Below, one piece after another: positions 1 to 9,409 of a DNA stretch of 64,000 nt. How positions within the stretch are numbered: the first letter of the stretch is position 1; each line of letters starts with the position of its first letter. The notes below the pieces were generated by a model, which worked only from the letters and a program-made list of their open reading frames with translations, was not told the DNA's origin and did no database searches. Source of the DNA: Marinobacter piscis (GTDB lineage Bacteria; Pseudomonadota; Gammaproteobacteria; Pseudomonadales; Oleiphilaceae); assembly GCF_007671655.1 (NCBI RefSeq), contig NZ_VCGX01000003.1:310001-374000 (forward strand), in the 5' to 3' direction. The translations under genes and the position numbers were made by a program.

Positions 1-323
1 ATCGCCTGAAGGACATTATCATCTCTGGTGGCGAGAACATCTCAACCATTGAGGTTGAGGACGCGCTTTATCGTCATCCCTCTATTCTGGAAGCCGCTGT
101 TGTAGCGCGACCGGATGAGAAGTGGGGCGAAACCCCCTGTGCGTTTGTCACTCTGAAGCCTGAAGCCGGAGACGTCAGTGAGGAAGAGGTTATTGCTTTC
201 TGTCGCGAACATCTGGCTCGCTTCAAAGTCCCTAAAACCATTATTTTCTCGGAATTGCCTAAAACCTCAACGGGCAAGATCCAGAAGTTCCTGCTGAGAG
301 ATCAGGCCAAAGAACTGGACTGA
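1..323 (+). CDS. Acyl-CoA synthetase (AMP-forming), C-terminal end only
   Basis: This is the 3' end of a gene that begins before the window; about 106 codons are visible. It matches the C-terminal lid domain of the ANL superfamily, which activates a carboxylic acid as acyl-adenylate and transfers it to CoA. The opening residues [14 protein letters not shown] are the A8 hinge motif. The segment ends with [11 protein letters not shown], the A10 motif, whose lysine is the adenylation-step catalytic residue. This form of the motifs is typical of medium- or long-chain fatty acyl-CoA ligases, but the substrate cannot be set from the fragment. A strong stem-loop follows the stop codon. Family assignment is firm; the exact enzyme is not. 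Confidence 0.9.
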   Translation, partial: RLKDIIISGGENISTIEVEDALYRHPSILEAAVVARPDEKWGETPCAFVTLKPEAGDVSEEEVIAFCREHLARFKVPKTIIFSELPKTSTGKIQKFLLRDQAKELD

Positions 324-331
324 GTTCCTGA

Positions 332-359
332 CCGACAGCGCCAGGCCCGGCGCTGTCGG
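332..359 (+). terminator. Perfect 11-bp hairpin after the acyl-CoA synthetase
   Basis: Arms CCGACAGCGCC (332-342) and GGCGCTGTCGG (349-359) are perfectly complementary around a 6-nt loop, 8 bases after the stop codon. There is no T-run after it, so it may stop transcription weakly, or protect the mRNA 3' end, rather than act as a full intrinsic terminator. Confidence 0.5.
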
Positions 360-421
360 ATATCAATACAAAAACAATATAAATCGACACACGTTTGGCG
401 TGTGCTTAAGGAGACTCTGCT

Positions 422-1795
422 ATGCAAATGTTCCACCGTAAGAATGGAGAAGAGCAGCCGTTCTGGCCGGCCGGACCTTTCAAAATTCGCCTTCCATTTA
501 TTCACTACCGCTGGGAATTTGCGGAGATGGTTCAGGCTTTGATCATGTTTGTGGTTAGCCTGGCTATGATTCCTTTATTGGAAAAATATCTCGGTGTGCC
601 TTATGACGTAGCGCTGGCCTATGCGGTTATATGTGGCATTGGCTTCATGTTGCCGGCATTACTGGGAGTGCCATTGGTGCCTGGCTGGATAACCCCGGCT
701 GTGCCGGTCGTCCTGCTCTTTTTGAGTGACTTTGAGCCGGGGCCCGAGGCAATACAGGCGATGTTCGCGCTGCAGTTTCTGGTGTTTGTCATTTTCCTGT
801 TTCTTGGTGTGACCCGTTTGGGTAGTAAACTTGTGAACCTGATACCTCGTTCCATGAAGGGCGGTATTATTATCGGTGCCGGTATTGCTGCCTTGATGGG
901 GGAAATTGAAGCCGGTGGGCGCTTGGCGAACACACCTGTATCCCTGATCGTTGGCGGCCTGGTGTGCTTGTATCTGATGTTTTCTTTGTCTTTCAAGGGG
1001 TTTGTCGAAAGCAACTCAATTGCGCGCAAAGTGGCCAATTACGGAATGGTTCCGGGCATGGTTGTGGCCATTATCGTTGGCTTTGCCACGGGCGAATACG
1101 AGGTGCCCAACGTTGAGTGGGGCATTACCAAACCGGCTTTTGACGAGTTGTGGAACTACCTGCCGTTTTCCGTAGGCTTTCCTAATCCGGAGGTGTTTCT
1201 CTACGCCATTCCAACAGCTGTTATCGCCTATATTATTGCCTTCGGCGACATCGTGGTCGGCCAGTCCCTGATGAACCGCGTGGATCATCTTCGAAAAGAC
1301 GAGGATATTGACAACAGCATTGACCGGGTGCACCTGGTTACGGCCATACGTAATGGCGGGCATGCCTTCTTCGCTCCTTATCCCGGCCTGGCTGGCCCGA
1401 TCTGGACGGCTGTTACGGCTACTATGGCTGAGCGTTACAAGTATGGCCGCAATGCCATGGACTCTATCTATAGCGGTGGCGGTACCTTCTGGATCACCGG
1501 TTTTATTGCGCTGTTCGTATTGCCTCTGGTGAGTTTCTTCCAGCCGGTGTTACCCATTGCCTTGTCTCTGACGCTGTTGTTGACCGGCTACATCTGCTTG
1601 ATGGTTGGCCTGGAGCAACTGGAAAATAATACTGAGCGGGGTATTGCAGGCACCATGGGGGTGGTGCTGGCGGTTTACGGCGCAGGCTGGGGGCTTGGAA
1701 TAGGCGTGGTTCTTTATATGCTGATTGAGCGAACCAAGCTGCTTGGCTTTACCCCGGATCCCGAAGCCCCGGGAAAAAAGGTAGAGGAGTATTGA
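422..1795 (+). CDS. Predicted UraA-fold (NCS2/SLC23-like) membrane permease
   Basis: A 457-aa inner-membrane protein with about 12-14 hydrophobic helices and short loops. The arrangement recalls the nucleobase/ascorbate (NCS2) and related SulP-type permeases: an internal PTAVIAYIIAFGDIVVGQSL-like helix carries a polar GD pair where NCS2 proteins have their substrate-binding helix, and a glycine-rich AFFAPYPGLAGP segment follows. The start ATG has an AAGGAG ribosome site 8 bases upstream. It lies alone between two hairpins, downstream of the acyl-CoA synthetase end, so the substrate could be an organic anion rather than a purine or uracil. Membrane permease is certain; the family is a moderate inference and the substrate is unknown. 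Confidence 0.6.
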   Translation: MQMFHRKNGEEQPFWPAGPFKIRLPFIHYRWEFAEMVQALIMFVVSLAMIPLLEKYLGVPYDVALAYAVICGIGFMLPALLGVPLVPGWITPAVPVVLLFLSDFEPGPEAIQAMFALQFLVFVIFLFLGVTRLGSKLVNLIPRSMKGGIIIGAGIAALMGEIEAGGRLANTPVSLIVGGLVCLYLMFSLSFKGFVESNSIARKVANYGMVPGMVVAIIVGFATGEYEVPNVEWGITKPAFDELWNYLPFSVGFPNPEVFLYAIPTAVIAYIIAFGDIVVGQSLMNRVDHLRKDEDIDNSIDRVHLVTAIRNGGHAFFAPYPGLAGPIWTAVTATMAERYKYGRNAMDSIYSGGGTFWITGFIALFVLPLVSFFQPVLPIALSLTLLLTGYICLMVGLEQLENNTERGIAGTMGVVLAVYGAGWGLGIGVVLYMLIERTKLLGFTPDPEAPGKKVEEY

Positions 1796-1801
1796 ATCAC
1801 A

Positions 1802-1821
1802 GCCCCGGTTTGTACCGGGGC
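1802..1821 (+). terminator. Hairpin after permease gene
   Basis: GCCCCGG (1802-1808) pairs with CCGGGGC (1815-1821) around a 6-nt loop, 6 bases after the permease stop. It is followed by a C-rich stretch rather than a T-run, so it is a terminator-like hairpin of uncertain strength. Confidence 0.45.
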
Positions 1822-1985
1822 CAGTCAGCCCCCCCTCCGAGTGTCATTTCGTGACAACCTGCCCGATTACGGGCAGGGACCCTATCTTTATTCTGGTTTA
1901 TCAGTTTAGACTTGGCTGACGTGAAGTAATGGAATTTAGCCGGGTTTCACGACTGATCAAACCATAATAAGAGCAGGAGGCAGTC

Positions 1986-2816
1986 ATGACCGTCAGCTCT
2001 ACTCCTCCGGGAGTGTCCGTCAGGCCACGGCATCTGAACTTTGATGTCAGTGAGGAACTGAAAGCCCTGTGGCATGGCGATGATGCTTTCCGCACCGCAT
2101 TTTTCAATGCTTTGTCGCTCCAGTTCCCGGATGGCGAGCAGCACTTTATTGATGCCGTACGCTTGTACCGGGATAAAATCGAAGACCCCAAGCTAAAAGC
2201 TGAAATTCGTGGCTTTATTGGTCAGGAGGCTTTGCACAGCCATGAACATAAAGCCTATAACAAAGCGCTGAAAGCCCGGGGCTATGATATCGACAGGCTG
2301 GACCGCCGTTTCCGCAAGCATATGGCATGGGTTGGCAAACTTTCCCCCAGCCGTCAGCTGGCAGGCACATGCGGTGCAGAACACTATACTGCGGTACTCG
2401 CAAATGCCATTTTGAGCAATCCGGAATGGCTTGAAGGCGCAACACCGGTTATGGCCCGGTTATGGCGATGGCATGCAATAGAAGAAACCGAGCATAAGTC
2501 GGTGGCATTCGATGTGTACCGGGCGTGTGTCGGTGATGAGCGTCTGCGCCGTATTGTTTATCTGTTTGTGACCTGGAATTTCTTTAAGTATACCTTCCTC
2601 AACACCTGCAGCCTGCTGAAAACAGATGGCAAACTCTGGAATCTCCGTACCTGGGCCGGAGGGCTTAACTTCCTGTGGGGCAAGCCTGGTATTCTGCGGC
2701 AGTGCATGCCGGAGTTTATGGCATATCTGCGCAGAGATTTTCACCCCTGGCAACAGGACAACAGAGCGCTTCTGGAGAAAAGCCTTCAGCAGCTTGAGGC
2801 AGGAGAACCGGCATGA
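1986..2816 (+). CDS. Metal-dependent hydrolase family protein (PF10118), diiron-type
   Basis: A 276-aa soluble protein of the 'predicted metal-dependent hydrolase' family. Likely metal ligands are visible in the ferritin-like pattern: E51, E81 with H84 (QEALHSHEH), E132 (GAEHY) and E166/E169-H170 (EETEHK). This E..ExxH..E..ExxH spacing suggests a carboxylate-bridged dinuclear metal site. The family has no settled substrate. The start ATG follows a GCAGGAGG ribosome site. The stop overlaps the start of the DegV gene by 4 bases (ATGA), so the two are translationally coupled. Because the partner is a fatty-acid-binding protein, a lipid substrate is a reasonable guess but only that. Confidence 0.8.
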   Translation: MTVSSTPPGVSVRPRHLNFDVSEELKALWHGDDAFRTAFFNALSLQFPDGEQHFIDAVRLYRDKIEDPKLKAEIRGFIGQEALHSHEHKAYNKALKARGYDIDRLDRRFRKHMAWVGKLSPSRQLAGTCGAEHYTAVLANAILSNPEWLEGATPVMARLWRWHAIEETEHKSVAFDVYRACVGDERLRRIVYLFVTWNFFKYTFLNTCSLLKTDGKLWNLRTWAGGLNFLWGKPGILRQCMPEFMAYLRRDFHPWQQDNRALLEKSLQQLEAGEPA

Positions 2817-3763
2817 GAGTTGGTCTGATCGTTGATTCTGCCTGTGATCTGCCGTACGAGTTTGCCCGAAAGCACGATATTTTTATTCTCCCGGTCACTG
2901 CTGTAATAGATGGGGAAACCTATATCGATGAACACGATCCGGTCAGAACCCAGGAGTTTTATCAGAGCGGTCTGCTGAAAAAGGGCCGCCATGCAGAAAC
3001 CCGGGCCTATACGACGGAGCAGATCTACGATCTGTTCATGAAGGAAATTGTTCCCCGGTTTGATATTGCTATTTGCGAAACGGTTGCCAGAAGTCGTAAT
3101 CTGATTTATCAGAATGCCACGGAAGCCATGAACCGGGTGATGGCCAGTTACCACAAGGTGCGTGCTGCCGCTGGCCGTGAAGGCATGTTTTCAATGCGCG
3201 TTATCGATAGCAAACAAATCTTTGCAGGCCAGGGTTTGCTGGCGGCACATACACTCCGGCTGGCGGAACAGGGGCTCTCAAAGAACGCCCTGCGTAATGA
3301 AGTGGAAGCCTTCTCTGACCGGATATACACCTGCGTTATTCCCCGTGACCTGCATTATATCCGGGAACGAGCCCGGCGCCGTGGCGATAAAAGCGTGTCT
3401 GGCATGGCAGCATTTCTGGGCAAAGCCCTGAACATCACCCCGGTGATTTTTGGCCAGGGTGCAGGAGGTACGCCTGTGGCGAGGACGCGCCGGTTTGAAG
3501 CGGCCGCCGAACAGGTAATGGACTATGCCGCTGCGCGGGTTGAGGCTGGCCTGCTCACTCCTTATGTCAGCTTGTCCTGCGGTATGAGCTGGACAGAAAT
3601 CGAAGACTTGCCCGGCCTGAACCGGTTGCGCAACGCCTGTGAGCGCAACGGCGTTGAACTTCTCCTTTCTCAGATGGGGATCACCAGCAGTATTTATGTA
3701 GGTCCGGGGAGCTTATGTCTGGCGTTAGCCGCAGAACCCCACAACTTCTCCGATCATCAATAA
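2813..3763 (+). CDS. DegV family fatty-acid-binding protein
   Basis: A 316-aa DegV/EDD-fold protein. DegV proteins bind a single fatty acid in a deep pocket; in Firmicutes the FakB members present it to a fatty-acid kinase. Visible hallmarks are the N-terminal VGLIVDSACDLP strand-turn, the VIDSKQIFAGQGLL segment (about 125-140), the long RARRRGDKSVSGMAAFLG helix region, and the C-terminal GPGSLCLA that would close the pocket over the carboxylate. It overlaps the upstream hydrolase by 4 bases. No FakA kinase gene is in the window, so the partner is unknown; a role in lipid trafficking or in delivering substrate to the coupled hydrolase is inference. Confidence 0.88.
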   Translation: MRVGLIVDSACDLPYEFARKHDIFILPVTAVIDGETYIDEHDPVRTQEFYQSGLLKKGRHAETRAYTTEQIYDLFMKEIVPRFDIAICETVARSRNLIYQNATEAMNRVMASYHKVRAAAGREGMFSMRVIDSKQIFAGQGLLAAHTLRLAEQGLSKNALRNEVEAFSDRIYTCVIPRDLHYIRERARRRGDKSVSGMAAFLGKALNITPVIFGQGAGGTPVARTRRFEAAAEQVMDYAAARVEAGLLTPYVSLSCGMSWTEIEDLPGLNRLRNACERNGVELLLSQMGITSSIYVGPGSLCLALAAEPHNFSDHQ

Positions 3764-3791
3764 GGACAACCCATACAGACATGCAGGCACT

Positions 3792-4826
3792 ATGACCCGA
3801 GACCCGATTGATCCCGCCAGCAAGCTGCTTGAGTTGCATGTAAAGCATGAGCTTGCCTCACTGAAAGGGGCAAAGCTGCGCAAGTTTCTTAAACAGGAGA
3901 TCGGTGAGCTGTTTGAGTACGCCGATAGACTGACTCTGAACCGCATCGGCTCGGAAGAGCGGGTCATGGAAACCATTCAGCGCGTGGTGGTTGATATGGA
4001 GCCGGGCGCCGGGGTACCGGAACTGGCCAGAGACATGACCGCGGAGGTTCTGAAGGCTCAGATTCAGGAACAGACAAAACTGGCCGACATTGTTACCCGT
4101 GAACAGGCCGCAGAGTTTGTGGAGTCAATGCTGAAGCTGAGGCATCAGCGTGAGCGGGTGATCAGTGAAATAATGGGGCATCCGATTTATCAGGAGCTGG
4201 TATCGAATCTGGTGTATCAGGGTGTGGTTAATTACCTTTACGAAGACAACCTGATTACCAAGTCTGTGCCGGGCGTTGGCTCCATGATGAAGTTTGGCAA
4301 ACGTATGGCCAACAAGGCGGTGCCCGGACTGGATGAAACCTTTGAGCGCCGTTTAAAAGCCTGGCTTGCTGAAAGTCTTCCGGGCCTGATCAGTCGCAGT
4401 GAGCAGTTCCTGCAGCGGGCACTGTCTGACGATGAAGTTCGCGATACCTTGATGGCGGCGTGGATGCATGCTGAGAATCAGACTCTTGCAGGGTTGCAGC
4501 AGGGGCTGGGAGACACTGAGCTTCATGAGTTTGTTATTCCGGGCTATGAGTTCTGGTTGGAATTCCGTAAAACGGATTATTTTGAGGGCTGTACCCGGGC
4601 GGTAGTGGCTTATTTGTTTGCAGAGTATGGTGAGCGGCCACTCTCGGAATTGCTCGCCGACGTTGGTGTAACCCCCGACGTTGTGCTGGCCGAAGTGGAG
4701 GCCTGGGGGATTCCGGTTATCGATGTGCTCAGAGAAGAAGGGTATATTGAAGCCCTTGTGCGCCGCCGGTTGTCGGCTTTTTACAAATCGGCCGCGGCAC
4801 GTAAACTTCTGGAGACAAAATCGTAG
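3792..4826 (+). CDS. Conserved hypothetical protein, helical, 344 aa
   Basis: I do not recognise a named domain. The protein is soluble, charged and almost entirely helical by composition, with no signal peptide and no clear membrane helix. An N-terminal region (about 1-130) is rich in K, E and R and reads as amphipathic helices. A middle stretch around 165-190 has the glycine-containing NLITKSVPGVGSMMKFG, which could touch membranes. The C-terminal part ends in basic helices. It starts 28 bases after degV and is followed 17 bases later by the LysE gene, so it belongs to the hydrolase-DegV operon. An in-family function in lipid metabolism is only guilt by association. Confidence 0.75.
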   Translation: MTRDPIDPASKLLELHVKHELASLKGAKLRKFLKQEIGELFEYADRLTLNRIGSEERVMETIQRVVVDMEPGAGVPELARDMTAEVLKAQIQEQTKLADIVTREQAAEFVESMLKLRHQRERVISEIMGHPIYQELVSNLVYQGVVNYLYEDNLITKSVPGVGSMMKFGKRMANKAVPGLDETFERRLKAWLAESLPGLISRSEQFLQRALSDDEVRDTLMAAWMHAENQTLAGLQQGLGDTELHEFVIPGYEFWLEFRKTDYFEGCTRAVVAYLFAEYGERPLSELLADVGVTPDVVLAEVEAWGIPVIDVLREEGYIEALVRRRLSAFYKSAAARKLLETKS

Positions 4827-4843
4827 CCAGAGCGGAGGTCTGA

Positions 4844-5494
4844 TTGTTTTCTGACTTATTTCTCGCCTACCTTGTCGCCATCAGCCTGCTTACCATTACA
4901 CCGGGCGTGGACACATTATTGGTTATGCGCAACGCCGGTCGCGGCGGTTTTCAGGATGGCTGTGTAACGAGTCTTGGAATATGCTGTGGCCTGTTTATCC
5001 ACGCAACCTTGTCAGCGTTAGGTATCTCACTGCTTTTGGTGCAGACTTCCTGGGCTTTCTCCGCCCTGAAGTGGGCCGGCGCTTTATACCTTATCTGGCT
5101 CGGGCTGGGCTCATTAAGACAGGCCATAAAGCGTGGTAATACAATCCGCAAGCAGACGTCGCCGGGCGCCAGACGCACCGTATCGCTGCAGGTGCCGCTC
5201 CGTGAAGGACTGCTTTCCAACGTTCTGAATCCGAAAACTGCCCTTTTTTACATGGCATTGCTGCCCCAGTTCGTGAACCCGGAAGGAAGTGCCTTTCAGC
5301 AGTCCATGGTGCTTGCAGGGGTACACTTTTTGTTGGCGATGCTCTGGCAGTGTGGGCTTGCCTGGGCAGTGGTGCGTTTTCGTGGCGTGGGTGTTAATGC
5401 CAGGGTAAAGCGGTTGCTTAATGGGGTAACCGGGAGCTTTTTGGTTGCCATGGGGATCCGGCTAGCGGCCAATGAAGCGGGCTCTGCGCCCTGA
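4844..5494 (+). CDS. LysE/RhtB family amino-acid exporter
   Basis: A 216-aa inner-membrane protein with about six hydrophobic helices. The opening YLVAISLLTITPGVDTLLV contains the N-terminal TPG-D motif of the LysE/RhtB superfamily, and NPKTALFYMALLPQFV is the typical mid-protein signature. Such proteins export amino acids (homoserine, threonine, cysteine, leucine or lysine) or related small molecules; specificity cannot be read from sequence. The start is a TTG preceded by AGCGGAGG, with the right spacing; no suitable ATG exists nearby. It closes the operon that begins with the metal-dependent hydrolase and ends at a strong bidirectional terminator. Confidence 0.88.
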   Translation: MFSDLFLAYLVAISLLTITPGVDTLLVMRNAGRGGFQDGCVTSLGICCGLFIHATLSALGISLLLVQTSWAFSALKWAGALYLIWLGLGSLRQAIKRGNTIRKQTSPGARRTVSLQVPLREGLLSNVLNPKTALFYMALLPQFVNPEGSAFQQSMVLAGVHFLLAMLWQCGLAWAVVRFRGVGVNARVKRLLNGVTGSFLVAMGIRLAANEAGSAP

Positions 5495-5517
5495 CAGCTT
5501 TCCGGGCCTTATAACGT

Positions 5518-5549
5518 AATAAAGGGGAAGCCGCAGCTTCCCCTTTATT
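5518..5549. terminator. Bidirectional intrinsic terminator between lysE-type gene and fdxA
   Basis: A 14-bp perfect stem (5518-5531 with 5536-5549) around the tetraloop CGCA, with A/T-rich ends on both sides. It lies between two convergent genes and can serve both strands. Confidence 0.85.
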
Positions 5550-5577
5550 CAGATACAGATGTTCAGTCGCGCCGGTA

Positions 5578-5901
5578 TTATTTTTCCAGATACTGAAGCT
5601 TGTTGGGCACACCATCCCACTCTTCCGCATCTGGCAGAGGGTCTTTTTTCTCGGTAATGTTGGGCCATTCTGCCGCCAGTTCGGCGTTAAGCTCTATGAA
5701 CTGTTCCTGGTCGGCTGGCACCTCGTCTTCCGAGAAAATAGCTTCGACCGGGCACTCTGGCTCACACAAAGCACAGTCGATACACTCGTCGGGGTCGATT
5801 ACCAGAAAGTTTGGCCCTTCGTAAAAGCAGTCTACTGGGCAGACTTCCACACAGTCTGTGTGTTTGCATTTGATGCAGTTATCGCCAACGATAAACGCCA
5901 T
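5578..5901 (-). CDS. fdxA: Seven-iron ferredoxin FdxA
   Basis: A 107-aa ferredoxin of the Azotobacter FdI type, a low-potential electron carrier. Cysteines C9, C17 and C50 match the ligands of the [3Fe-4S] cluster, and C21, C40, C43 and C46 those of the [4Fe-4S] cluster (C25 being the free cysteine beside it). The acidic tail of about 45 residues is normal for FdxA. It lies downstream of mutS on the same strand with a 145-bp gap, as in pseudomonads. It ends at a bidirectional terminator shared with the convergent exporter gene. Assignment is firm; its redox partner is unknown here. Confidence 0.96.
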   Translation of the reverse strand: MAFIVGDNCIKCKHTDCVEVCPVDCFYEGPNFLVIDPDECIDCALCEPECPVEAIFSEDEVPADQEQFIELNAELAAEWPNITEKKDPLPDAEEWDGVPNKLQYLEK

Positions 5902-6019
5902 AATCAGATCCCTGGTTCAGTGGTCAATCTCATCCGGAGCCTGCTGTCAGCTCCATGGTTAAATTTTAATGGGGATATTGTAGGGAGCAGCCCGCACCGC
6001 CGCAAGCATGGGCCGCTAT

Positions 6020-6042
6020 AAGTTGATTACCCAAGTCAACTT
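6020..6042 (-). repeat. Short inverted repeat just after mutS
   Basis: AAGTTGA (6020-6026) and TCAACTT (6036-6042) form a 7-bp inverted repeat with a 9-base spacer right after the mutS stop. There is no T-run. It could be a weak hairpin or a regulatory site for fdxA. Confidence 0.35.
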
Positions 6043-6046
6043 TACG

Positions 6047-8662
6047 TCAGTTTTTCAATAGTTCTTTTAGTTCATACAGCCGGTTCATCGCATCTCTGGG
6101 GGCGAGCCCGTCCAAATCAAGATCCTGCAGGGCCTCTTCTACAGCGCTGGGCTCTGTACTGGCGAACATGTCACCCTGATACGCAACCTGAGCGGACCCT
6201 GCTGGCGGCTGGCCGGACTCAGCGACTGTTGCGGTGGAAAGTGCCGCGGGTACTGCATCACTTTCCAGTAATTTCAGCTGTGCCCGGGCGTTGCCTATGA
6301 CGTTTTGGGGCACCCCGGCCAGTTTTGCCACTTGCAGGCCATAACTCTGGCTGGCCGGCCCTTCATGCACGTTATGCAGGAATACAATGGTATCGTCGTG
6401 CTCGGTTGCTGTCAGGTGTACGTTTACGGCATGCTCCAGGTTGTCAGCCAGCTGTGTGAGTTCAAAATAGTGGGTGGCAAAGAGCGTATAACACCGGATT
6501 TCTTTTGCCAGATGTTCGGCTGTCGCCCAGGCCAGGGATAAACCATCAAACGTACTGGTCCCACGGCCAACCTCGTCCATCAGCACCAGACTGAATTCGG
6601 TGGCGTTATGCAGAATATTGGCTGTTTCGGTCATTTCTACCATAAAGGTAGAGCGTCCGCCGGCAATGTCGTCGGAAGATCCCATACGCGTAAAAATACG
6701 GTCCAGAGGGCCGAGCACCGCACGCTGGGCGGGCACAAAGCTCCCTGTGTAGGCCAGCAGAGAAATCAGCGCCACCTGACGCATATAGGTTGATTTACCG
6801 CCCATGTTAGGGCCGGTTATAACCAGCATCCGACGCTGTGTGTCCATTAACAGGTTATTGGGAACAAACGGCTCATCGAGAAGCTGTTCCACAACAGGGT
6901 GTCTGCCTTCCTCAATATCCAGCCCAGGACTGTCGCGGAACTCAGGCGCAACAAAGCGCAGAGTGGTGGCGCGCTCGGCAAAGTTGCTGATGACATCAAG
7001 CTCGGCCAGGGCCTGGGCAGCGTCCTGCAGGGGGGCCAGCTGTTCTGCAACCGACTCCAGTACCTGATCATACAGTGCCTTCTCCCGGGCCAGTGCCCGG
7101 CTTTTGGCGCTCAGGGCTTTGTCCTCGAATTCCTTCAGCTCCGGTGTGATAAAGCGTTCTGCGTTTTTCAGGGTCTGGCGACGTATATAGTCGGCCGGGG
7201 CATTGCCAGACTGAACACGGCTGATCTCTATGTAATACCCATGAACCCGGTTGTAGCCGACTTTAAGCGTGCTTATACCGGTGCGTTCCCGTTCCCGGGT
7301 TTCTACATCCAGCAGATACTGGCCGGCGTTTTCACTGATATTACGCAGTTCGTCCAGCTCTTCATCAAACCCTTCGCGAATGACTCCGCCTTCCCGGATG
7401 ACCACCGGCGGGTTGTCGATAATCGCGCGTTCCAGCATGTCCGCCAGTTCCGGGTATTCCCCTATGGTCCGGGCCAGCGTGCCAACATGGTCGGAGTCGA
7501 CCGGTTTCAGAACCTCCTGCAGTTCCGGCAGGGTCTGGAATGCATCCCGCAGACGCGCAAGGTCTCTGGGGCGGGCAGAGCGCAGGGCTACGCGCGCCAG
7601 AATACGCTCAATATCCCCGACAGCTTTCAAAAGGTTGTGAACCGGCTCGTAGTGGAAGCCATCCAGCAGGGCAGAGACAGCCTGCTGGCGCTGCAGAACC
7701 ACGTCGGTATCCCGCAGTGGACGATTCAGCCAGCGCCTGAGCTCCCGGCCACCCATGGACGTGGCGGTTTTATCCATCACCCAGGCCAGGGTGTGCTGGT
7801 GCCCCCCCATGAGATTGACGTCAATTTCCAGGTTGCGGCGGCTGGTTGCGTCCAGGATAACCGCTTCATCGCGGCGTTCACGCGTCAGCTTGCGGATATG
7901 AGGCAGGGCGGTACGCTGGGTTTCTTTTGCGTACTGCAACAGACAGCCGGCTGCACAAATCGCAAGGTTGAGGTCTTCACAACCAAAGCCCGTGAGGTCG
8001 CGAACCTGCAATTGCTGGGTGATTACCCGGCGGGCTGTGTCGGCCTCGAACAGCCATGGGCCCTGCCGGCGAATGCCCGTGAGGCCGGTCAGCACCTCTT
8101 CGTAAGGGAAATCCTCACTGATGAGAATCTCGGCCGGGCGTAAGCGCTGCAGTTCGCCCTGAAGGGCCTCCAGATTGTCCAGCTCGGAAACCACAAAACG
8201 ACCACTGGAAATATCCAGTGAGGCAAATCCGAACTGTTCACGGTGATGGAAAATGGCGGCAAGCAGATTGTCGCGGCGGTCTTCCAGATACGCATCATCG
8301 CTCAGGGTGCCCGGGGTCACAATTCTGACCACCTGGCGGTCCACCGGCCCTTTGCTGGTGGCCGGATCGCCAATCTGTTCGCAGATTGCGATGGATTGAC
8401 CTGCCTTTACCAGCCGGGCAATGTAACCTTCAGAAGAGTGGTAAGGTATCCCTGCCATGGGTATTGGCGTGCCACCGGACTGGCCCCTGGCGGTCAGGGT
8501 GATGTCCATGAGTTCTGCGGCTTTTTTGGCATCGTCATAGAACAGCTCGTAAAAATCACCCATACGGTAAAATACAAGCTCGTTCGGATGCTGGCCCTTG
8601 ATCTTTAGATACTGCCGCATCATTGGGGTATGTTTAGAAATATCGTTCTCAGCTGCTGACAT
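6047..8662 (-). CDS. mutS: DNA mismatch repair ATPase MutS
   Basis: MutS recognises mismatches and small loops and recruits MutL. The protein is 871 aa with the start at 8662 (MSAAEND...), which aligns with the E. coli N-terminus; the frame stays open upstream to 8743 but those extra codons do not look like MutS and would intrude on the pncC promoter. F37-Y38-E39 in MGDFYELF is the mismatch-wedge motif. The P-loop GPNMGGKST and the Walker [12 protein letters not shown] lie in the C-terminal ATPase domain, followed by the helix-turn-helix dimer region and a short C-terminal helix. All domains are present at normal length, so the gene looks functional. It is divergent from pncC with 82 bp between the starts. 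Confidence 0.97.
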   Translation of the reverse strand: MSAAENDISKHTPMMRQYLKIKGQHPNELVFYRMGDFYELFYDDAKKAAELMDITLTARGQSGGTPIPMAGIPYHSSEGYIARLVKAGQSIAICEQIGDPATSKGPVDRQVVRIVTPGTLSDDAYLEDRRDNLLAAIFHHREQFGFASLDISSGRFVVSELDNLEALQGELQRLRPAEILISEDFPYEEVLTGLTGIRRQGPWLFEADTARRVITQQLQVRDLTGFGCEDLNLAICAAGCLLQYAKETQRTALPHIRKLTRERRDEAVILDATSRRNLEIDVNLMGGHQHTLAWVMDKTATSMGGRELRRWLNRPLRDTDVVLQRQQAVSALLDGFHYEPVHNLLKAVGDIERILARVALRSARPRDLARLRDAFQTLPELQEVLKPVDSDHVGTLARTIGEYPELADMLERAIIDNPPVVIREGGVIREGFDEELDELRNISENAGQYLLDVETRERERTGISTLKVGYNRVHGYYIEISRVQSGNAPADYIRRQTLKNAERFITPELKEFEDKALSAKSRALAREKALYDQVLESVAEQLAPLQDAAQALAELDVISNFAERATTLRFVAPEFRDSPGLDIEEGRHPVVEQLLDEPFVPNNLLMDTQRRMLVITGPNMGGKSTYMRQVALISLLAYTGSFVPAQRAVLGPLDRIFTRMGSSDDIAGGRSTFMVEMTETANILHNATEFSLVLMDEVGRGTSTFDGLSLAWATAEHLAKEIRCYTLFATHYFELTQLADNLEHAVNVHLTATEHDDTIVFLHNVHEGPASQSYGLQVAKLAGVPQNVIGNARAQLKLLESDAVPAALSTATVAESGQPPAGSAQVAYQGDMFASTEPSAVEEALQDLDLDGLAPRDAMNRLYELKELLKN

Positions 8663-8744
8663 GGACGAGTCCGGATTACCTTGCTTTGGGTGAAGCCACG
8701 GATTGTAAGAAAATAACGCCCGCGATGAAATGAAGGAGATCATT

Positions 8745-9245
8745 ATGCCTGCCAGTGACCACGAACTCGAACAGGCGGGTAATCAGCTAGCCACTTTGCT
8801 CCAGCAAACAGGCAATATGCTGGTAACCGCCGAAAGCTGCACCGGAGGCTGGATTGCCAAGGTGCTGACCGACAAGGCCGGATCATCGGCGTACGTAACT
8901 GGCGGCCTTGTTACCTACAGCAATGATGCCAAGCAGGCTTTGCTCGGGGTTAGTGAAGCCTCCCTGAAAAATGACGGCGCGGTCAGTGAGCCGGTTGTCC
9001 GTGAGATGGTAGTGGGTGCTCTGGCAGCGACAGGTGCCGGCGTTGCAGTTGCTGTCAGTGGTGTCGCCGGCCCCGGGGGCGGCAGTGCTGACAAGCCTGT
9101 CGGTACCGTCTGGTTTGCCTGGGGCACAGGCCCTGAGGCAACCGTCACGTCTGTACAGCACTTCAGTGGCAACCGGGACCAGGTGCGGCGCAAGGCGGTT
9201 CTTTTTGCACTGCAGAGTGTTACCGGTTTTTTGAAACAAACCTGA
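8745..9245 (+). CDS. pncC: Nicotinamide-nucleotide amidohydrolase PncC (CinA C-terminal type)
   Basis: A 166-aa protein consisting only of the CinA C-terminal domain, which deamidates nicotinamide mononucleotide to nicotinate mononucleotide in pyridine nucleotide salvage. The catalytic serine is S31 in AESCTGG, and the glycine-rich [18 protein letters not shown] segment is typical. The start chosen is the ATG at 8745, 6 bases after AAGGAG (8733-8738); the in-frame ATG at 8730 lies ahead of that ribosome site and is rejected. NMN is released by NAD-dependent DNA ligase, which may explain the frequent placement of this gene beside mutS and recA. It is followed by the recA promoter region. Confidence 0.92.
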   Translation: MPASDHELEQAGNQLATLLQQTGNMLVTAESCTGGWIAKVLTDKAGSSAYVTGGLVTYSNDAKQALLGVSEASLKNDGAVSEPVVREMVVGALAATGAGVAVAVSGVAGPGGGSADKPVGTVWFAWGTGPEATVTSVQHFSGNRDQVRRKAVLFALQSVTGFLKQT

Positions 9246-9294
9246 CCGGTTTCACAGGAACGGGGGTTGGTCTCTTCTCCGGGGTATGTTTTAA

Positions 9295-9314
9295 TACTGT
9301 TCAAATATACAGGA
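9295..9314 (+). promoter_or_regulatory. LexA (SOS) box upstream of recA
   Basis: The core is CTGT (9297-9300), eight bases TCAAATAT, then ACAG (9309-9312), a perfect CTGT-N8-ACAG LexA box within TACTGT...ACAGGA. It sits about 100 bases ahead of the recA start, so recA should be SOS-inducible. The leader between the box and ATG is about 95 bases. Confidence 0.9.
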
Positions 9315-9409
9315 AGTCTGTTCTGAACGCTGTACAGGTTCCGATTCATTACTTCACCGCGGGCGACACTTACGATGCCGGCGGCTATGGCAACAGAGGG
9401 TTTGCACTG

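Noticed and set aside
388-404. Small 6-bp hairpin just before the permease ribosome site
   Set aside because: Short stem (CACACG/CGTGTG) with no further support; could occur by chance.
6899-8143. A 414-codon plus-strand ORF opposite mutS
   Set aside because: It is a shadow of mutS: composition is that of an antisense frame and it has no domain or ribosome site.
8663-8743. Upstream extension of mutS by 27 codons
   Set aside because: The residues do not match the MutS N-terminus, the ATG at 8662 aligns with E. coli, and the extension would run into the pncC start.
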